Positions 34,244 through 41,930 of a stretch of 64,000 bases of DNA are shown piece by piece. The position numbers and the translations under genes were made by a program. Location: assembly GCF_003470205.1 (NCBI RefSeq), contig NZ_QWKP01000220.1, forward strand, positions 1 through 64,000, read 5' to 3'. The first letter of the stretch is position 1; each line of letters begins with the position of its first letter. Origin of the DNA: Cellulomonas rhizosphaerae (GTDB lineage Bacteria > Actinomycetota > Actinomycetes > Actinomycetales > Cellulomonadaceae). The notes beneath the pieces are model-generated. The model searched no databases and had not been told where the DNA came from. It saw only the letters and a program-made list of their open reading frames with translations.

Positions 34244-35158
34244 TTACGCGTGGGTGTGCGGCTCCGCGCCGGTGGAGGGGGGTTCGAGCTGGAAGGTGCA
34301 GTGGTCGACGTCGAAGTGGCCGGCGAGGCAGCCCCGCAGGTCGTCGAGCACGCGGCCGGCCTCGCCACGCTCGAGCACCTCGTCGGGCACCTCGACGTGC
34401 GCGGACAGCACCGGCACCCCGGACGTGATGGTCCAGGCGTGCAGGTCGTGCACGCCGACCACGCCTCGCACGCCGCAGATGTGCGCCCGCACGGCGGCCA
34501 GGTCCACGCCCGCCGGGGTCGCCTCGAGCAGCACGGTCGCGACCTGCTTGAGCAGCCCCACGGCTCGCGGCAGGATCATCACGCCGATGAGCACGGACGC
34601 GACGCCGTCGGCCCGCTCGAACCCGGTCGTCAGCACGACGAGGGCCGCGGCGATGACCGCCGCCGAGCCGAGCAGGTCGCCGAGCACCTCCAGGTAGGCG
34701 CCGCGCACGTTGAGCGAGTCGCGCTGACCCGGCACCAGGAGCAGCAGCCCGATCCCGTTGGCGACCAGTCCCACGCATGCGATGACGAGCATGAGCCCGC
34801 CCTCGACCTCCTGCGGGTCGACGATCCGGCGGATGCCCCCCGCGAGGACCAGCACGCCGACGACGAGGATCAGCAGCCCGTTGACCAGCGCGGCGAGCAT
34901 CTCGGCGCGCTGCCACCCGAACGTCCGCTCGGCGGTCGCGGGCCGGGCCGCGAGCGCGGTCGCCCCCAGCGCGAGGGCGACGCCGGCCGCGTCGGTGAGC
35001 ATGTGGCCGGCGTCGGCGACGAGCGCGAACGAACCCGACGCGATGCCGCCGACGACCTCGACGACCATCACGGTGAGCGTCAGCGCGAGGACAGCAGCGA
35101 GCCGCCCGCGGTGCGCGTGTGCGGCGGTCGCGTGGCCGTGGTCGTGGCTGTGCCCCAT
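34244..35158 (-). CDS. Cation diffusion facilitator (CzcD/ZitB type) metal exporter
   Basis: A 304-aa membrane protein with six helices, a His-rich N-terminus (MGHSHDHGHATAAHAH) and a His-rich C-terminal tip (EPHTHA). Helix II has the metal-site motif ALVADAGHMLTDAAGV (DxxHMxxD), and helix V has YLEVLGDLLGSAAVI (ExxxD in place of HxxxD, as in several CzcD relatives). The C-terminal cytosolic domain carries VVGVHDLHAWTITSG. It exports Zn2+ or Co2+ in exchange for protons. The start shares one base with the stop of the metalloprotease gene, so the two are coupled. Confidence 0.92.
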   Translation of the reverse strand: MGHSHDHGHATAAHAHRGRLAAVLALTLTVMVVEVVGGIASGSFALVADAGHMLTDAAGVALALGATALAARPATAERTFGWQRAEMLAALVNGLLILVVGVLVLAGGIRRIVDPQEVEGGLMLVIACVGLVANGIGLLLLVPGQRDSLNVRGAYLEVLGDLLGSAAVIAAALVVLTTGFERADGVASVLIGVMILPRAVGLLKQVATVLLEATPAGVDLAAVRAHICGVRGVVGVHDLHAWTITSGVPVLSAHVEVPDEVLERGEAGRVLDDLRGCLAGHFDVDHCTFQLEPPSTGAEPHTHA

Positions 35159-35511
35159 CAGCCCCAGCCCAGCTCGTGCAGCTTGTCGTCGTCGATGCCG
35201 AAGTGGTGGGCGATCTCGTGCACCACCGTGATCGCCACCTCCTCGATCACGTCGTCGCGGGTGTCGCAGATCGCGAGGGTCGGCAGGCGGTAGACGAAGA
35301 TCCGGTCCGGCAGCGAGCCCGCGGCCCAGAACGAGGTGCGCTCGGTGAGCGGCGTGCCCTCGTACAGACCGAGCAGGTCGGGCTCGTCGGGCGGCGCGTG
35401 GTCCTCGACGAGCACGACGACGTTCTCCATGACGCGCGCGAGCTCCTCGGGGATCTCGTCGAGCGCATCACGGACGGCATCCTCGAACTCCTCGCGCGCC
35501 ATCTCGAACAC
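35158..35511 (-). CDS. Minimal zinc metallopeptidase-like protein
   Basis: A 117-aa protein of the small actinobacterial metallopeptidase family. The zincin motif VVHEIAHHFGIDDDKLHELG supplies HExxH plus a downstream His/Asp, and the N-terminus EEFEDAVRDALDEIPEEL is typical. Activity of these minimal zincins is not established. GTG at 35511 is preferred; an ATG at 35502 would remove three residues. It overlaps the metal exporter start by one base. Confidence 0.82.
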   Translation of the reverse strand: MFEMAREEFEDAVRDALDEIPEELARVMENVVVLVEDHAPPDEPDLLGLYEGTPLTERTSFWAAGSLPDRIFVYRLPTLAICDTRDDVIEEVAITVVHEIAHHFGIDDDKLHELGWG

Positions 35512-35635
35512 GGCACCATCCTGCCTGCTCAGCGGGCTCCCACCGACCCCGAGGTCACTCACTTTGGAGATCCGGCCGATGACCACGTATGCTCATCACC
35601 GGTTCCCGGCGCCTCGCCGCCGGGGGCGGGACTTA

Positions 35636-35708
35636 GCCCTCATCGTCTAGCGGCCTAGGACCCCGCCCTTTCACGGCGGTAGCACGGGTTCGAATCCCGT
35701 TGGGGGTA
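35636..35708 (+). tRNA. tRNA-Glu (anticodon TTC)
   Basis: A 73-nt cloverleaf: acceptor GCCCTCA/TGGGGGT, anticodon stem CCGCC/GGCGG around loop CTTTCAC (anticodon TTC), and T arm ACGGG-TTCGAAT-CCCGT. No CCA is encoded. Confidence 0.93.
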
Positions 35709-35762
35709 CGAGCAGTTCAGCAGGTCGCAGTACACGAAGTAAGGTCTCGCAGCAGTACACGA

Positions 35763-35836
35763 GGCCCCGTAGCGCAGTTGGTTAGCGCGCCGCCCTGTCA
35801 CGGCGGAGGTCGCGGGTTCAAGTCCCGTCGGGGTCG
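35763..35836 (+). tRNA. tRNA-Asp (anticodon GTC)
   Basis: A 74-nt cloverleaf: acceptor GGCCCCG/CGGGGTC, anticodon stem CCGCC/GGCGG around CTGTCAC (anticodon GTC), T loop TTCAAGT and discriminator G as expected for Asp. A terminator hairpin follows. Confidence 0.94.
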
Positions 35837-35843
35837 CTCGAAG

Positions 35844-35863
35844 CGCCGGTCCTCGGACCGGCG
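35844..35863 (+). terminator. Terminator after tRNA-Asp
   Basis: A 9-bp stem CGCCGGTCC/GGACCGGCG with a 2-nt nominal loop, followed by TTCTCGTTC. It lies 8 nt past the tRNA-Asp end. Confidence 0.65.
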
Positions 35864-35890
35864 TTCTCGTTCGAGGGCTGGTTCCCTCAC

Positions 35891-35966
35891 GGCTCTGTAG
35901 CTCAGTTGGTAGAGCGTTCGACTGAAAATCGAAAGGTCACCGGATCGACGCCGGTCGGAGCCACCA
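35891..35966 (+). tRNA. tRNA-Phe (anticodon GAA)
   Basis: A 76-nt gene with an encoded CCA end: acceptor GGCTCTG/CGGAGCC, anticodon loop CTGAAAA reading GAA, and T arm CCGGA-TCGACGC-CCGGT type pairing. A terminator hairpin starts 4 nt later. Confidence 0.93.
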
Positions 35967-35969
35967 CGC

Positions 35970-36001
35970 AAGCCCCGCACGCCACCGGCGCAGCGGGGCT
36001 T
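35970..36001 (+). terminator. Terminator after tRNA-Phe
   Basis: A 9-bp stem AAGCCCCGC (35970-35978) with GCGGGGCTT (35993-36001), followed by CGTCATTCC. Confidence 0.65.
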
Positions 36002-36113
36002 CGTCATTCCCGGGACCTCCCGATGCGCTGCGGGGCTGCACACCGCCGCCGTGGGGGGTTAGGTTTCCGGTGCGGTCGAGAACGGGGCCGTCCCTACCGC
36101 ACGAAGGGCGGCG

Positions 36114-38384
36114 ATGACGCAGACCGACGAGGGTCTCCTGGCCCCTGGTGAGCCCGTTGACCTGGACAACTGCGCCCGCGAGCCGATCCATATCCCCGGC
36201 AGCATCCAGCGCTGGGGCGTCCTGCTGGCCGTGACCGAGCCGGACCTCGTCGTCCGGCACGCGTCGGCCAACGTCGACGAGCTCCTGGGCCGCCGCGTCG
36301 ACGACACCGTGGGGGCGACCCTCGACGAGGTGCTCGGCACCGTGGCCGCCGGCCAGCTCCGTCACCACCTGCGCGCGTGGGGCGACCTGCGCGCCCGCAA
36401 CCCCGTGGTCGTGACCGCGCAGACGCCGGACGGCCCGGTCGAGATGGACGCCGTCCTCCACCGCATCGTCAGCGGGCCCTCCACCCTGCTCGTCGTGGAG
36501 CTCGAAGCAGCACTCGGCCCGCGGCCGTTCTCCTTCCCCAACACCTACCAGGCCGTGCGAGGCGCGATCGAGCAGCTCAACCACGCGCTGAGCCTCGACG
36601 AGCTGTACGACGTCACCGCGCGCGAGGTCCGCACGCTCACCGGGTTCGACCGCGTGATGATCTACCGCTTCGACGCCGAGTACAACGGCGAGGTCGTCGC
36701 GGAGGCGAAGCGCGCCGACCTCAACTCGTTCTTCGGCCTGCACTACCCGTCGACCGACATCCCGCCCCAGGCGCGCGCGCTGTACGAGAAGAACTGGGTC
36801 CGCCTCATCGCGGACGTCACCTACGTGCCCGCGCCGCTCGTCCCGGGTCTCGACGAGCACACCGGTCTGCCGCTCGACCTCACCCACTCGGTGCTGCGCA
36901 GCGTCTCGCCGATCCACTGCGAGTACCTCGGCAACATGGGCGTCGCCGCGTCGATGTCCATCTCGCTGCTGCGCGACGGCCGGCTGTGGGGGCTCATCGC
37001 GTGCCACCACTACTCCGGCCCGCACAACCCGCCGTACGGCGTGCGCGCGGCCGCCGAGTTCCTCGGGTCGAGCCTGTCGCTGCGCCTGGTCGCCCGCTCC
37101 GAGGAGCGCGCGCTCGAGGAGCAGGTCGCTGCCGCGGCGACGCTCGGTCACCTGCTCGCGGCCTCCCGCGACGGCGACCACGCCCTGGCCGACGCGCTCG
37201 TCGGACGCGCGGGCGCGGCGTCCGCGCTCGATCTCGTCCCCGCGCAGTCCGTCGTCGTGCGCGCCGAGGGCCGCGTCGCCACGGCGGGCGACCCGGTGGA
37301 GGACGTCGCCGGACTCCTCGCGTGGGTCGACGCGTCGCCCGACGACGTCGCGGTCCGCACCTCGCTGCGCGATCAGGAACCCGCGCTCGCCGCGGCCCTG
37401 CCGAGCGTGGCCGGGGTCCTCGCGGTGCGGCTGCCTGACGACCAGTGCGTCGTCTGGCTGCGGCACGAGGCGGTCCGCAACGTCGACTGGGGCGGCGACC
37501 CGCACAACAAGGCCATCGCGCACCGCGAGGGCGACACCGTGCGGCTCAGCCCGCGGAAGTCGTTCGAGCGGTGGAGCGAGGTGGTCAGCGGGACGAGCGA
37601 GCCGTGGACCGAGCAGCAGGTGCGCTCGGCGGGCGAGCTGCGCAGCCGCCTCCTGGAGACGCTGCTCGTGCGCAACCGCTGGCAGCTGCGCACCGCGCAG
37701 AACGTGCAGCGCAGCCTGCTCCCCCAGGAGCTGCCCGAGATCGACGGCTGGTCGATCCGGGCGCGCTACGAGCCGGCCGCGGGCGGCCAGGTCGGCGGCG
37801 ACTGGTACGACGCGCTCGAGCTGCCCGACGGGCGGTTCGCCGTCGTGGTCGGCGACGTCGCGGGGCACGGACTCGGGGCGGCGGCGGCGATGGGCCAGCT
37901 GCGCAACACCCTGCGCGGGTTCCTGCTGCGCGGTGACGACCCCGCGCAGGCGCTGCGCTGGCTCGACCACGTGGCGCGGCTGACGATGCCGACCGACATG
38001 GCGACGGTCGTCGTCGCCGTCGTGGACACCGCCTCGGGCGAGGTCACGATCTCCGCCGCGGGCCACCCCCGGCCCCTGCTGCTCGACGCGGGCGGCGGCG
38101 CGCTGCTCACCGACCTGCCCGTCGACCGGCCGCTCGGCGTCGGGTCCGGCGCCCCGCCCACCACGCGGCTCACGCTCGAGCCGGGCGGTGGACTCGTGCT
38201 CTACAGCGACGGCCTCGTCGACTCGCGCCAGACGGACCTGCGGGCCGGCCTGCGCCGGATCGTCACGCTGTTCGAGCGCGACGACGAGACCCGGCCCGTC
38301 GACATCGACGAGGTCATGGCCGCGTGCCGCGACGCCGCGTCGGTCGACGACCTGACGCTGCTGGTCCTCTGCCGCGACACCTGA
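36114..38384 (+). CDS. Bacteriophytochrome fused to a SpoIIE/PP2C-type phosphatase
   Basis: A 756-aa cytosolic photosensor. PAS domain: LDNCAREPIHIPGSIQ with Cys20 in the biliverdin-attachment position. GAF domain (about 140-330): YPSTDIPPQAR (the PASDIP-type motif), SPIHCEYLGNMGV with the conserved His, and LWGLIACHHY. PHY domain (about 340-520): VDWGGDPHNKAI and the tongue motif PRKSFERW. In place of a histidine kinase, residues about 530-755 form a SpoIIE phosphatase: RSLLPQELPEIDGW, GGQVGGDWYDAL, VVGDVAGHGLGAA and LVLYSDGLVDSR keep the metal-binding Asp residues. Such phosphatases usually act on anti-sigma antagonists, so a red/far-red-controlled stress or sigma switch is inferred. No heme oxygenase gene is visible nearby. 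Confidence 0.92.
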   Translation: MTQTDEGLLAPGEPVDLDNCAREPIHIPGSIQRWGVLLAVTEPDLVVRHASANVDELLGRRVDDTVGATLDEVLGTVAAGQLRHHLRAWGDLRARNPVVVTAQTPDGPVEMDAVLHRIVSGPSTLLVVELEAALGPRPFSFPNTYQAVRGAIEQLNHALSLDELYDVTAREVRTLTGFDRVMIYRFDAEYNGEVVAEAKRADLNSFFGLHYPSTDIPPQARALYEKNWVRLIADVTYVPAPLVPGLDEHTGLPLDLTHSVLRSVSPIHCEYLGNMGVAASMSISLLRDGRLWGLIACHHYSGPHNPPYGVRAAAEFLGSSLSLRLVARSEERALEEQVAAAATLGHLLAASRDGDHALADALVGRAGAASALDLVPAQSVVVRAEGRVATAGDPVEDVAGLLAWVDASPDDVAVRTSLRDQEPALAAALPSVAGVLAVRLPDDQCVVWLRHEAVRNVDWGGDPHNKAIAHREGDTVRLSPRKSFERWSEVVSGTSEPWTEQQVRSAGELRSRLLETLLVRNRWQLRTAQNVQRSLLPQELPEIDGWSIRARYEPAAGGQVGGDWYDALELPDGRFAVVVGDVAGHGLGAAAAMGQLRNTLRGFLLRGDDPAQALRWLDHVARLTMPTDMATVVVAVVDTASGEVTISAAGHPRPLLLDAGGGALLTDLPVDRPLGVGSGAPPTTRLTLEPGGGLVLYSDGLVDSRQTDLRAGLRRIVTLFERDDETRPVDIDEVMAACRDAASVDDLTLLVLCRDT

Positions 38385-38462
38385 CGCGGCGTGCCGGGAC
38401 CTGCGCACCCCACGCGGCCGGGAGGATGAGCCCCACGCCGTCCGCACCAGGGCAGGAGTCCC

Positions 38463-39641
38463 GTGGAGTTCGAGAAGCTGTTGCCGGTGGTCATCGTCTC
38501 GGCGCTGGCCCTGCTCGTGGTGGCCGCGATGCCGTCGCGGTACCGGCTCCCCCAGGTGGTCGTCCTGCTGGCCGGCGGAGTCGTCATCGGTCCCGAGGCG
38601 CTCGGGCTGTCCTCGCCGGGTGACGTCGGCCTGCTGTCCGACCTCGGCATGGGGTTCCTGTTCCTGCTCGCGGGGTACGAGATCGACCCGGGCATCGCCC
38701 GACGACCGGCCGGACGGCTCGGCATGCGCGCGTGGGTCTCGTCGTTCGTGCTCGGCGCGGTCCTGCTCTACGTGCTCTCGCTCGAGCGGGAGATCCCGTC
38801 GGCCACCGCCATCGCCATCGCCCTCTCGACGACCGCGCTGGGCATCCTCGTCCCGATCCTCAAGGACGAGAACCTCGAGCACCGGCCGCTGGGCGCGTTC
38901 GTGATCGCGGGCGGCGCGATCGGCGAGCTCGGCCCGATCGTCGCGATGGCCGTGCTGCTCGGCACCGGCGGCACGGCCGAGGCGCTGTTCTCGCTCACGC
39001 TGTTCGCCGCGGCCGTCGTTGTCCTCGCCCTCACGCCCCGGCGGTTCACGTTGGTCCGCACGCGCGGGCTGCTGTCCACGATGGGCGAGGGGACGAGCCA
39101 GGCGCCGCTGCGGATCACGCTCGTGCTGCTCGTCGCGCTGCTCGCCAACGCCACGTTCATGGGCTTCGACGCGGTGCTCGGCGCGTTCCTGGCCGGCATG
39201 GTGCTGCGCTCGTGGTCACCCGTGGAGAACAAGGAGTTCGAGCGCAAGCTCGACGCGGTCGGCTGGGGCGTCTTCATCCCGATCTTCTTCGTCTCCTCGG
39301 GCATGGGGCTGCAGATCCACGCCATGGCGGAGACGCCGTGGCTCCCGCTCGCGTTCGTCGCGATCATCCTCGTCGTGCGCGGCGGCCCCGCGCTGTTCTG
39401 GTACCGCAAGGTGCTGCCGGCGCGCGACCGCGTACGCCTCGCGCTGTACACGGCCACGACGCTCCCCCTCCTCGTCGCGCTGACCGAGCTCGCGGTCGAC
39501 GACGGCACGCTCGACCCGGGCAAGGCCGCGTGCCTCGTCGGCGCCGGGGCCCTGACCGTGCTGGTCTTCCCCCTGCTGTCCCGCGCCGTCGGGAGCCGCT
39601 CTGGGACCGAGGACACCCAGGTCACCGCCGAGGCTCACTAG
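38463..39641 (+). CDS. Cation/proton antiporter, CPA2 (Kef-type) family
   Basis: A 392-aa membrane protein with about 12 helices. LPQVVVLLAGGVVIGPEALGL and DLGMGFLFLLAGYEIDP are signature segments of monovalent cation:proton antiporter-2 proteins, and ALLANATFMGFDAVLGAFLAGM resembles the later core. The C-terminal RCK/TrkA-N domains of full-length Kef proteins are absent, which is usual in this actinobacterial group. GTG at 38463 starts MEFEKLLPVV. It follows the phytochrome gene by 78 nt on the same strand; a functional link is not shown. Confidence 0.87.
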   Translation: MEFEKLLPVVIVSALALLVVAAMPSRYRLPQVVVLLAGGVVIGPEALGLSSPGDVGLLSDLGMGFLFLLAGYEIDPGIARRPAGRLGMRAWVSSFVLGAVLLYVLSLEREIPSATAIAIALSTTALGILVPILKDENLEHRPLGAFVIAGGAIGELGPIVAMAVLLGTGGTAEALFSLTLFAAAVVVLALTPRRFTLVRTRGLLSTMGEGTSQAPLRITLVLLVALLANATFMGFDAVLGAFLAGMVLRSWSPVENKEFERKLDAVGWGVFIPIFFVSSGMGLQIHAMAETPWLPLAFVAIILVVRGGPALFWYRKVLPARDRVRLALYTATTLPLLVALTELAVDDGTLDPGKAACLVGAGALTVLVFPLLSRAVGSRSGTEDTQVTAEAH

Positions 39642-39673
39642 GCTGGGACCACCCGACGACGAGGAGACGTACC

Positions 39674-40105
39674 GTGACCGGCACCCCGGGTCCCGACCAG
39701 CCCCGCAGCTTCTTCGACCGCCTGACCGAGCCCCTGGCCGACCGCGCCCGCGAGAAGCTCAACCAGGCCGAGGACAAGGTCCGCGCGTCGATCCAGGCCG
39801 AGATCGACGCCGTGCAGGCGAGCGTCCGGGCGCGCGCGGTGGAGGTCCGGCCGTCCGCGATCGCGTTCGGCGCGGCCGTCCTGCTGACGTTCTTCGGTCT
39901 CGCGCTCCTGGTCACCGCGTCGGTGCTCGGACTGGTCGAGGGCGGTCTCGACCCCTGGCTAGCGGCACTGCTCGTCGGCGTCGCGCTCATCCTCATCGCG
40001 GGCGGGTTCGCGGCGTGGGGCAAGGCCCGGCTGCCCAAGCCGGCACCCAAGGTCGCGCCCGAGCCGCACCCCGCCGGCGACCAGGTTCACCCCTGGGACA
40101 ACTGA
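39674..40105 (+). CDS. Small membrane protein with amphipathic N-terminus
   Basis: A 143-aa protein: a charged helical N-terminal half (RAREKLNQAEDKVRASIQAE), then two hydrophobic helices (about 61-82 and 92-111) and a Pro-rich tail. No named family. The GTG at 39674 has GAGGAG 7 nt upstream. It belongs to a run of three small envelope proteins of the kind that often travel together in actinobacteria. Confidence 0.68.
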   Translation: MTGTPGPDQPRSFFDRLTEPLADRAREKLNQAEDKVRASIQAEIDAVQASVRARAVEVRPSAIAFGAAVLLTFFGLALLVTASVLGLVEGGLDPWLAALLVGVALILIAGGFAAWGKARLPKPAPKVAPEPHPAGDQVHPWDN

Positions 40106-40210
40106 GCGAGCGGCACGCGGGGGTGCGCTGCGGCGCACACCCGGCCAGACTGAGCCCCAGACGCCCGCACTGACTGACGTGCTGGCGTGTGCTGACGAGA
40201 GGGCTGCGAG

Positions 40211-40603
40211 ATGGCGAAGCATGACCGGAGCATCGGCGAGATGATCGGCGAGCTCAGCGACCAGCTGAGCAAGCTGGTGCGCGCCGAGATCGAGCTCGCG
40301 AAGGCCGAGATCCAAGGCCGCCTGCAGAAGATCAGCGTCGGGACCGTGCTGGTCCTGGCCGCGGCGATCCTCGCGTTCTACCTGCTGGCCGTCGTCATCG
40401 CGACGGCCATCATGGCGCTCGCCGTGCCCTTCGAGCCCTGGCTCGCCGGCCTCATCGTCGCGGTGTTCCTGCTGCTCGTGATCGCGCTGCTCGCCTGGCT
40501 TGGGATCCGGCACATCAAGCGCGGCGTTCCGCCCACGCCGGCGACGGCCATCGAGAGCGTCCAGACAGACCTGACCGCCGTCAAGGAGGCGATCCGCCCG
40601 TGA
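40211..40603 (+). CDS. Phage-holin-family (actinobacterial Holin-X) protein
   Basis: A 130-aa protein. The N-terminal amphipathic helix DQLSKLVRAEIELAKAEIQG is characteristic of the Holin-X superfamily, followed by two hydrophobic helices around LVLAAAILAFYLLAVVIATA and LAGLIVAVFLLLVIALLAWL. Despite the name these are chromosomal envelope proteins with no proven lysis role. Its stop overlaps the next start. Confidence 0.82.
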   Translation: MAKHDRSIGEMIGELSDQLSKLVRAEIELAKAEIQGRLQKISVGTVLVLAAAILAFYLLAVVIATAIMALAVPFEPWLAGLIVAVFLLLVIALLAWLGIRHIKRGVPPTPATAIESVQTDLTAVKEAIRP

Positions 40604-40914
40604 GCGAACCGTTCAGCACCCCCCGCATGGTCGAGCTCGAGGCGGAGATCGCGGTCACGCGCGTCCAGCTCGTCTCGACGGTCGACGCCCTCGCGAGGCG
40701 CCTCTCGCCCGGTGCGCTCGCGTCCGACGCGAGCAAGCAGGCCCGGCAGGGCGCCGAGCAGGCCCGCGCGGCCGTGGAGCAGCTGGTCCACGACGCGACG
40801 AGCGCGGAGGCCGACCCTGAGGCCAGCACCCGCGCTCGAGTGATCCTTGCGGGCGCGGCGGGAGCCGTCGCGCTCGTCGTGGCCGTGGCGCTGCTGCGGC
40901 GCCGCGGCGAGTGA
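40600..40914 (+). CDS. DUF3618-type protein
   Basis: A 104-aa protein beginning with a helix typical of DUF3618 (ELEAEIAVTRVQLVSTVDAL), a central charged helix (QARQGAEQARAAVEQLVHD) and one C-terminal membrane helix (ILAGAAGAVALVVAVALL). The GTG at 40600 overlaps the Holin-X stop (GTGA), so both are made from one message. The function is unknown. Confidence 0.82.
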   Translation: MSEPFSTPRMVELEAEIAVTRVQLVSTVDALARRLSPGALASDASKQARQGAEQARAAVEQLVHDATSAEADPEASTRARVILAGAAGAVALVVAVALLRRRGE

Positions 40915-40915
40915 G

Positions 40916-41122
40916 TCAGGCCTGACGGTCCCTCTGGTTGGGGACTCCCAGGAGCTCGAGGACCTCCGACTCGCGGTACCGGCGGTGTCCGCCGAGCGTG
41001 CGGATCGAGGACAGCTTTCCTGCCTTGGCCCAGCGCGTGACCGTCTTGGGGTCCACGCGGAAGAGCGTGGCGACCTCGGACGGCGTGAGCAGGACCTCGG
41101 ACTGAGCGGGCTGCGTGGTCAT
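40916..41122 (-). CDS. bldC: BldC-family developmental regulator (MerR-like HTH)
   Basis: A 68-aa single-domain DNA-binding protein. LLTPSEVATLFRVDPKTVTRW and AKAGKLSSIRTLGGHRRYRE are nearly the canonical BldC sequence, a MerR-type winged helix that binds DNA as head-to-tail oligomers on direct repeats. In Streptomyces BldC delays entry into development; in non-sporulating relatives its role is less clear. The ATG at 41122 has GGAGG-type sequence upstream (reading CCAGGAGGCAGC). It is convergent with the DUF3618 gene. Confidence 0.93.
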   Translation of the reverse strand: MTTQPAQSEVLLTPSEVATLFRVDPKTVTRWAKAGKLSSIRTLGGHRRYRESEVLELLGVPNQRDRQA

Positions 41123-41559
41123 GTGCTGCCTCCTGGCAAGCGTGCGGCCGGTGGACTGGATGACCTCCGGCCAGGACTGAAGCATTGAACCGACCCGCAG
41201 TGGCGTCGGTCCCACTAGCACGAACAAGCGGGACAAACGATGCATTTCGCAACACGGAACGGTCACGAAATGGTACACATCACCCACCCGGAGTAACGAA
41301 CCTGCTGGTCACCCCCGGACGATCCCACCCTAACTCGGACATATCACCCCCGCACGAGCACGGCGCGCCGAGACTTCCGTGGCGCTCGGCCCGCGGCGGC
41401 CGGGACGGCTTGCAGACGTGAGATGTGTCGCGGCCCGGCAAGTGGCCGGAATAGCCATCGGCCATGTACCGTTGCGGCACGAAGAGACGATTCAGCACCC
41501 CGGGGCCGCACGTGTCAGCACGGAGCCGCCCCGCTTCCACGTAAGAGGGGGTCGATGCC
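41123..41559. other. Intergenic control region between bldC and the DUF3073 gene
   Basis: 437 nt between two divergent genes with no supported ORF. It should hold both promoters, but I see no unambiguous -35/-10 pair or long repeat. The lower GC content around 41230-41290 is consistent with a promoter zone. Confidence 0.35.
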
Positions 41560-41766
41560 ATGGGGCGCGGCCGTCAGAAGGCTAAGCAGACGAAGGTTGC
41601 CCGGGAGCTGAAGTACTTCAGCCCCGACACCAACTACCGAGCTCTCGAGCAGGAGCTCACGTCGCATGGCCACAATGACCTAGGCGAACGTCGTGGTGGT
41701 GCCGCAGTGGACACCGCTGACGACGATGACGACGACTACAAGCGTTGGAACGACGACGACCGTTGA
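41560..41766 (+). CDS. DUF3073 protein
   Basis: A 68-aa conserved actinobacterial protein. MGRGRQKAKQTKVARELKYF, SPDTNYRALEQEL and an acidic tail with five consecutive Asp (TADDDDDDYKRWNDDDR) match DUF3073 closely. The function is unknown; the basic head and acidic tail suggest a nucleic-acid- or ribosome-associated peptide, which is inference. A terminator hairpin follows. Confidence 0.93.
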   Translation: MGRGRQKAKQTKVARELKYFSPDTNYRALEQELTSHGHNDLGERRGGAAVDTADDDDDDYKRWNDDDR

Positions 41767-41791
41767 CGTCGCGCTCCACGTCATCGACCAC

Positions 41792-41841
41792 ACGATCCTG
41801 AAGGACCTGCGCGTCTGACGCGCGGGATCCTTCAGGATCGT
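41792..41841 (+). terminator. Terminator after the DUF3073 gene
   Basis: A perfect 14-bp stem, ACGATCCTGAAGGA (41792-41805) with TCCTTCAGGATCGT (41828-41841). An inner GCGCGT/ACGCGC stem fills the loop. Confidence 0.8.
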
Positions 41842-41930
41842 CGGTCGTTGGGTCGCACTCGCGCGCGCGTGAGGTCGTCGGCGCAGGCCTTCTGGCGCGA
41901 GCCCTTCGAGGCCCGGGCCTCACTCAGGCG

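Noticed and set aside
31674-34916. Minus-strand open frame across the MFS, LLM and cation exporter genes
   Set aside because: It overlaps three genes with strong family motifs, and its own translation is repetitive and low-complexity.
35636-35966. The tRNA-Glu/Asp/Phe cluster as an integration hotspot
   Set aside because: No integrase or partial tRNA copies are adjacent, and the flanking genes look like ordinary chromosome.
35937-38882. Long minus-strand open frame opposite the phytochrome gene
   Set aside because: Shadow of third-position GC bias; it also runs through the tRNA-Phe terminator and has no recognisable domain.
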